Positions 59,396 to 64,000 of a stretch of DNA of 64,000 nt are shown piece by piece (within the stretch, counting starts at the first letter, position 1; every line of letters starts with the position of its first letter). Below the pieces are notes generated by a model. That model worked only from the letters and a program-made list of their open reading frames with translations. It did not search any database and was not told where the DNA came from. Source of the DNA: Eggerthellaceae bacterium UBA3686 (lineage in GTDB: Bacteria; Actinomycetota; Coriobacteriia; Coriobacteriales; Eggerthellaceae); NCBI GenBank assembly GCA_002371495.1, contig DFIX01000003.1, positions 69,292-133,291 of the forward strand, read 5' to 3'. The translations under genes and the position numbers were made by a program.

Positions 59396-61246
59396 TTACG
59401 CGATATGCGGTTGGTGCGCTGCCCTGCGGGCTGCAATCGTTTTCTGGAGTTCTACTGCGGCTTGGAATATGATGTCGCGCTCGAGCTCGTCTGCAATCTG
59501 CCCAGACTTCAGCTGTGCGTTCATCGATGCCAAGGATGCCTCCATATCGCCGATTTCAAGCTCGTCGATGAGGAAGGCAGCCTTTTGTTCGACATTTTGA
59601 GCATCGTCTTCCTGTGACGAGGTAAGAATTCCAGCTGCACGGGGATTTGTTGCTGCGGCAGCCGAGACGATATCGGCGGGCTTTGCCGCAGGGTTTTTCT
59701 CCAATACGCCGAGTACGCATTCGGCGAGCTGTGCATGCACGCTTGAATGCCATTGAGTCTGCGCGAGCGAATCGGCGTGGGCAAGCGCACAAAGCGGGTT
59801 TTGGGCAAGCAGGCCCAAAAGCCTCCGCTCGAAACGACGCCGGCTCTTCTCGCCTTCCGATATCGGCATCGGCGGTTGGCCTTGCTGTTGGGAAACCGGG
59901 CTGGGTTCGTCGCGCTGCTCGTAGGACTTCGGCGGCTGAATGGCGGCGAGCGCGTCGAGCACGTCCTGTTCGCGCATCATGAGCCTGCCGGCAAGCTGAA
60001 CAGCATAGTCTTTAGCCAGCATCGATGACTTTATGGGAGCAAGAACCGACAGTGCATCGGACAAGGCGCGCGTGCGGCCTTCGGCGCTTCCCAGATCGTG
60101 TGCTGCAAGGCGGCGCTCTATGCCGTAGGCGATGAGCGGCTTTGCATCCGCAACGAGCTGTGCGAGCTCATCCGCCCCGCGCTGCGCCACGAAATCGGCG
60201 GGGTCGAGGTTGTCGGGAAGCGTTACAGCGCATAGCTCTATGCGGCTCTTGCCCGCTTCAGGAGTCATCTCCTGGTCGATGAAAGCTAGTGCGCGGTCGG
60301 CCGCGCGTTGGCCTGCGGCATCGCCGTCGAACAGATACACGATGCGTTTCGAGGCATGGCGCGATATCAGACGCACATGCTGGATCGTCAGCGCGGTGCC
60401 GAGCGTTGCCACCGCATTGCAAATGCCGCTCTCGTGCAGTGCGATAACATCGGTGTAGCCCTCGACGATTATGGCCGTGCCACTGCTGACCATGGCGCTC
60501 TTTGCCTTGTCGAGCCCGTAAAGCACGTTAGATTTGTGGAACAGCGGCGTCTCCTGCGAGTTGAGGTACTTGGGCTCTCCTTCGCCTATGACGCGCCCGC
60601 CGAATGCGATGCATTCGCCTTGGGGGTTGTTTATGGGAAACATCACGCGATTGTAGAACCGGTCATTCAGGCGTCCGCCGTCACGCTGCACGGCTACATT
60701 GGCTGCTATCATCTCTTGCGGTTTGAACCCGAGCGAGCCCAGGTGGCGTACGAGCGACTGGCGCCCAGGCGCAAAACCGAGATGCCATTTCTTCGGCACC
60801 GAACCGCCAAGTCCGCGCGAGCTTAGATACGAGCGCGCCTTGCCAGCATCAGCCGATTTGCCTCGCATGAGCTGGGAATGGTAAAACTCGTCGGTCGCCT
60901 TGCAAATATCCTTTAGGCGCGCCTTCTGGGAAGAAGGCATGCCTTTTCGCCCTGTTTCCTGGATGTCGATCTGAGCGCGTTCGGCAAGGTAACGGACCGC
61001 ATCGGGAAACGACAGGTCCTCGAGCTTCATGATGAAGCCGAACACGTCGCCGCCTTCGCCGCAACCGAAGCAATGCCACAGCTGCGTGCTCGGATCAATC
61101 TTGCACGACGGGGTCTTCTCGTTATGGAACGGACAACAGCACCAGAAGTCACGACCGCGCTGGCGCACGACTGTGCGCTCGCCAACTATTGCCACGAGGT
61201 CGCTTGCCTCGCGAACCTTCTGAATATCTTCGTCGCTTATCGCCAC
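59396..61246 (-). CDS. dnaG: DNA primase
   Basis: Makes RNA primers at the fork. It is 616 aa. The N-terminal zinc finger CCPFHNEKTPS...CFGCG is complete, followed by the TOPRIM core (IIVEGYTDVIALH, DGDAAGQRAADRA) and a C-terminal helicase-binding domain. GTG 61246 behind AAGGAG is chosen; TTG 61279 adds 11 residues and has no site. 117 nt separate it from def. It is divergent from dgt. Confidence 0.95.
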   Translation of the reverse strand: MAISDEDIQKVREASDLVAIVGERTVVRQRGRDFWCCCPFHNEKTPSCKIDPSTQLWHCFGCGEGGDVFGFIMKLEDLSFPDAVRYLAERAQIDIQETGRKGMPSSQKARLKDICKATDEFYHSQLMRGKSADAGKARSYLSSRGLGGSVPKKWHLGFAPGRQSLVRHLGSLGFKPQEMIAANVAVQRDGGRLNDRFYNRVMFPINNPQGECIAFGGRVIGEGEPKYLNSQETPLFHKSNVLYGLDKAKSAMVSSGTAIIVEGYTDVIALHESGICNAVATLGTALTIQHVRLISRHASKRIVYLFDGDAAGQRAADRALAFIDQEMTPEAGKSRIELCAVTLPDNLDPADFVAQRGADELAQLVADAKPLIAYGIERRLAAHDLGSAEGRTRALSDALSVLAPIKSSMLAKDYAVQLAGRLMMREQDVLDALAAIQPPKSYEQRDEPSPVSQQQGQPPMPISEGEKSRRRFERRLLGLLAQNPLCALAHADSLAQTQWHSSVHAQLAECVLGVLEKNPAAKPADIVSAAAATNPRAAGILTSSQEDDAQNVEQKAAFLIDELEIGDMEASLASMNAQLKSGQIADELERDIIFQAAVELQKTIAARRAAHQPHIA

Positions 61247-61469
61247 GCCGCAGATGCTCCTTGTAACCTTCTTTCCCAAATGGAAGGGCGCCTATGCCCA
61301 GGAATTAGGCATAAATCTCGTGTCATCAAGCGAAGGTGCCGCGATACAGCGCAAAACCGCTAAGACTTCGCATCGAATCAAGTGAAGTATAGCGCATGGT
61401 TTTCGTGGTTCGCATATCGCACGGGGCCGCGCTTGGTACAATGTCTGCGAAAAGCGATTGGAGATGTGC

Positions 61470-62696
61470 ATGAGCTGCAAGAAGATACCGTATTTGAAAC
61501 TCGATCCCGAGGTCGAACAGGCGATTCTGGAAGACCGTATAAAGGGATGGAAGAATCCCAGGGCATTTGACGACTCCGACGTCGTCCGACGTGAGGCCAA
61601 CCCACATGACGAGGCCACGCTCACGCGCCCCGCCTTCGCCCGCGACATCGAGAAGATCATCAACACGCCTGCATACAACCGCTACGCTGATAAAACCCAG
61701 GTGTTTTCGTTCGTCGAAAACGACGATATCTGCCGGCGCGGTCTGCATGTGCAACTGGTCAGCCGCATCTCGCGCGGCATAAGCGACCTTCTGGGCCTGA
61801 ACACCCAACTCGTGGAAGCTATTGCCCTCGGCCATGACCTTGGGCACACGCCCTTCGGCCATGCAGGCGAGCGCTATCTTAGCCAATGCCTCGAAGAGAG
61901 GACCGGCCGCTACTTCCGCCATAACGTACATTCTGTACGCGTCATGGACCGCCTGTACCGGAGGAATATAAGTCTGCAAACGCTCGACGGCGCTATCTGC
62001 CATAACGGTGAATTCGCGCAGCAGGTCCTGAGCCTGGGAAACATGGCCACGTTCGACGACCTTGACGACGCGGTCGAGCGCTGCACATCCGATGCCTCGC
62101 AGATAAAGCGACTGCGCCCCTCGACGCTTGAAGGATGCGTCGTGCGCGTATGCGACATGGTTGCCTACCTCGGCAAAGACCGTGACGACGCTATGCACGT
62201 GGGCATCGTCGATTCGCTCGATTCATTCGAGTCGACGGTTATAGGCCGCGATAACTCGAGCATCATCCATAACATGACGATTGATATCGTCAACAACAGC
62301 TACGGTAAGGACCACATCGCCATGAGCGAGGATGCCTTTGGTGACATCGTTTTGGCCAAAAAGCAGAACTACCAGAACATCTACTACAAAGAGGGCACTG
62401 TTTCGGAATTCGAAAACATCGTTGAGGAAATGTTCGAGGAGCTGTATCAGAAGCTTCTCGACCAGCTGCTTGCCGGCGACGAATCGAGCCCTGTATTCAA
62501 GCACCACATCGCCAATCTCTGCAAGAACTCGCGCTCGATTCTTGCCGAAGAATACCTGCAGGACGAGCCCAACCAGATTATCTGCGATTACATATCGTCA
62601 ATGACCGACAGCTACTTCATCGCTCTCTATCAGCACCTGTTTCCCAATAGTAAGAAGCGGCTCTTCAAGCGCGAGTATTGCTCGGACCTCGTATAG
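61470..62696 (+). CDS. dgt: dGTPase-type HD triphosphohydrolase
   Basis: Hydrolyses dGTP or other dNTPs to nucleoside plus triphosphate; helps to keep dNTP pools balanced. It is 408 aa from ATG 61470 six bases after GGAG. The HD motif is ALGHDLGHTPFGHAGE, preceded by DTPAYNR-like INTPAYNRYADKTQVF. It is divergent from dnaG, and its place beside primase fits a replication-support role. Confidence 0.9.
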   Translation: MSCKKIPYLKLDPEVEQAILEDRIKGWKNPRAFDDSDVVRREANPHDEATLTRPAFARDIEKIINTPAYNRYADKTQVFSFVENDDICRRGLHVQLVSRISRGISDLLGLNTQLVEAIALGHDLGHTPFGHAGERYLSQCLEERTGRYFRHNVHSVRVMDRLYRRNISLQTLDGAICHNGEFAQQVLSLGNMATFDDLDDAVERCTSDASQIKRLRPSTLEGCVVRVCDMVAYLGKDRDDAMHVGIVDSLDSFESTVIGRDNSSIIHNMTIDIVNNSYGKDHIAMSEDAFGDIVLAKKQNYQNIYYKEGTVSEFENIVEEMFEELYQKLLDQLLAGDESSPVFKHHIANLCKNSRSILAEEYLQDEPNQIICDYISSMTDSYFIALYQHLFPNSKKRLFKREYCSDLV

Positions 62697-62698
62697 CC

Positions 62699-62827
62699 TT
62701 ACTCGCGAGCACCTTTCCCCCGGGCAATGTGTTCATCCTTTTCGCGGATTAGGGTGTCTGCCACGCCTCGCGAATCAAGTCGGTATGCAAGATTATCAAC
62801 GATGCGTGTGGCTAAGTTTCGCATCAT
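62699..62827 (-). CDS. Possible 42-aa small protein
   Basis: MMRNLATRIVDNLAYRLDSR is the first part and REKDEHIARGKGARE the end. Codon use is ordinary for this genome and the charge pattern is balanced. It sits between the hppA terminator and the dgt stop on the minus strand. The only Shine-Dalgarno-like sequence, GGAGGGG, is 15 nt upstream and inside the terminator stem. Not recognised. Confidence 0.3.
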   Translation of the reverse strand: MMRNLATRIVDNLAYRLDSRGVADTLIREKDEHIARGKGARE

Positions 62828-62837
62828 GTAAACAAGA

Positions 62838-62870
62838 AAGCCCCTCCGACGTATTGCGTCAGAGGGGCTT
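62838..62870. terminator. Terminator after hppA
   Basis: AAGCCCCTC (62838-62846) with GAGGGGCTT (62862-62870), and inner GACG/CGTC. On the minus strand it ends GGGGCTTTCTTGTTT, a good T-rich tail. It lies 75 nt beyond the hppA stop. Confidence 0.85.
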
Positions 62871-62944
62871 GAACGATTAATGGACGTGCGTTGGCGCTTC
62901 ACGGCGCGCACTCGTTACGGCGGTCGTAAACCGCCGCAACTTGA

Positions 62945-64000
62945 TTACAGCATCGTCTGAATCATGATGAACAGCGGGCTGAAGGTCAGCGAGATGATCG
63001 TCATGAGGTTGATGAGGATGTTCATGGACGGGCCAGAGGTGTCCTTGAACGGGTCGCCGACGGTATCGCCTACGACGGCAGCCTTATGGGCTTCGGAGCC
63101 CTTGCCACCATGGTTGCCGCCCTCGATGTACTTCTTGGCGTTATCCCATGCGCCGCCGGAGTTCGACATGAAGATGGCGAGCAGCATGCCCGTCGACACG
63201 GCGCCGGCGAGGAAGCCGCCAAGCATTGCCGGGTTGAAGCAGCCAATGACGATCGGAATGATAACGGCAAGCAGGCCCGGAAGAAGCATCTTGCGCAGAG
63301 CGGCCTGCGTCGAGATGGCGACGCACTTGTCGTACTCGGGCTCGTTCTGGTATTCCATGATGCCGGGAATTTCGCGGAACTGGCGACGAACCTCTTCGAC
63401 CATATGGTGAGCAGCGTCGGAAACGGCACCCATGGTCAAAGCGGCGAACATGAACGGAATCATTGCGCCGATAAAGATGCCGGCGATGATCATCGGGTCA
63501 GTCAGTGTCAGGCTGAAGTTGGGGAACGCATGGTGCATCGTTGCCTGATAGGAAACGAACAGCGAGATAGCGGCCAGGCCAGCAGACGCGATGGCGAAGC
63601 CCTTAGCAATAGCAGCGGTGGTGTTGCCCACGGCGTCGAGGGAGTCGGTGCGGTCGCGAATCTCTTCGGGCAAGCCGGACATCTCGGCGATGCCGCCAGC
63701 GTTGTCAGCTACGGGGCCGTATGCGTCGACGCCGATGGTGATGGCGGTATTCGAGAGCATGCCGGTTGCGGCCAGGGCAACGCCGAACAGGCCCGCTTGG
63801 ATCGTGCCGCCCTCGGGCGTGGCAAAGGCCATGTTGCCGAAGGTGTATGCGCCGATGATGGCGAATGCGACGAGCAAGATCGGGATGATCGTCGAAAGCA
63901 TGCCGGTCGACAAGCCCTCGATGATGTTGGTAGCAGCGCCGGTCTCGGAAGCCTCAGCGATCTTATGTACAGGATTGTACTGATCGGAGCAGAAGTACTC
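62945..64000 (-). CDS. hppA: Membrane-bound pyrophosphatase (partial)
   Basis: Ion-pumping pyrophosphatase; the 5' half lies beyond the window. The visible 351 residues begin EYFCSDQYNPVHKIAEASE and are all in one frame. DNAGGIAEMS and GNTTAAIAKG are the core motifs. The Ala in GNTTAA, in place of Lys, marks the K+-dependent type in family studies. The final section has GDTVGDPFKDTSGPSMNILI. Whether it pumps H+ or Na+ cannot be settled here. An anaerobe would use it to save energy from pyrophosphate. Confidence 0.95.
   Translation of the reverse strand, partial: EYFCSDQYNPVHKIAEASETGAATNIIEGLSTGMLSTIIPILLVAFAIIGAYTFGNMAFATPEGGTIQAGLFGVALAATGMLSNTAITIGVDAYGPVADNAGGIAEMSGLPEEIRDRTDSLDAVGNTTAAIAKGFAIASAGLAAISLFVSYQATMHHAFPNFSLTLTDPMIIAGIFIGAMIPFMFAALTMGAVSDAAHHMVEEVRRQFREIPGIMEYQNEPEYDKCVAISTQAALRKMLLPGLLAVIIPIVIGCFNPAMLGGFLAGAVSTGMLLAIFMSNSGGAWDNAKKYIEGGNHGGKGSEAHKAAVVGDTVGDPFKDTSGPSMNILINLMTIISLTFSPLFIMIQTML

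Noticed and set aside
1..64000. tRNA, rRNA or CRISPR
   Set aside because: No tRNA T-loop plus CCA-end arrangement, rRNA signature or regular direct repeat array was recognised in any gap.

Overview
The window is a gene-dense, mostly housekeeping stretch of a moderately GC-rich actinobacterial chromosome. The best fit is class Coriobacteriia, probably Eggerthellaceae. This rests on an actinobacterial mIHF next to gmk and rpoZ, a PASTA protein with a zinc ribbon, a K+-dependent-type membrane pyrophosphatase, clostridia-like pyrK/pyrD and PyrR attenuation, a ferredoxin-dependent 2-oxoacid oxidoreductase (anaerobic metabolism), and a 16S methyltransferase and EF4 of bacterial type. The assignment is inferred from gene content; no rRNA gene is present. 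I found no tRNA, CRISPR array, transposase or prophage gene.

Layout: 1-6347 (minus) ftsK, rodZ-like, yajQ, rimO, pgsA (partial). 6597-7271 udk (plus). 7323-13378 (minus) RNase J, dapB, pnp, rpsO: RNA decay and lysine synthesis, with a candidate small plus-strand transcript at 10545-10785. 13869-22285 (minus) hrcA, dnaJ, mtaB, phoH, ybeY, dgkA, era, a PASTA protein and recO, headed by a CIRCE operator. 22592-24691 a lipoprotein M13 peptidase. 24807-30716 hemW, rpsT, lepA, dusB, holA. 30767-36549 comEC, comEA, thiI, rpoZ, gmk, mihF. 36953-39620 pyrK, pyrD, pyrF. 39793-44313 an RND/MMPL transporter with a secreted heptad-repeat partner. 44509-45461 a barstar/barnase pair. 45504-48818 a PyrR attenuation leader followed by pyrR, pyrB and pyrC. 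48843-49400 a TetR-type regulator. 49501-52973 a four-subunit 2-oxoacid:ferredoxin oxidoreductase with a ParA-like ATPase. 53385-55859 an AMP-forming acyl-CoA ligase and its likely XRE-cupin regulator. 56128-61246 dnaG, def, fmt, rsmB. 61470-62696 dgt. 62945-64000 the C-terminal half of a membrane pyrophosphatase.

How it works together: pyrimidines are made by two pyr clusters. The pyrR-pyrB-pyrC leader shows a complete mutually exclusive PyrR hairpin, antiterminator and terminator, and udk supplies salvage. The barnase -10 box overlaps the pyrR -35 box on the opposite strand. Heat-shock control is visible as CIRCE plus an unusually short HrcA.

The most unusual signal is a non-coding element present three times (13573-13838, 29462-29728, 53057-53330). 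Each copy is a pair of large hairpins facing each other across a 44-51 nt spacer. The 51-53 nt hairpin tips are nearly identical in all six, while the 25-30 bp stems differ from hairpin to hairpin yet stay self-complementary, including a matched C-to-T/G-to-A change. All copies sit just beyond gene 3' ends. A 31-bp perfect inverted repeat with a different 51-nt tip separates pyrB from pyrC and may belong to a related class.
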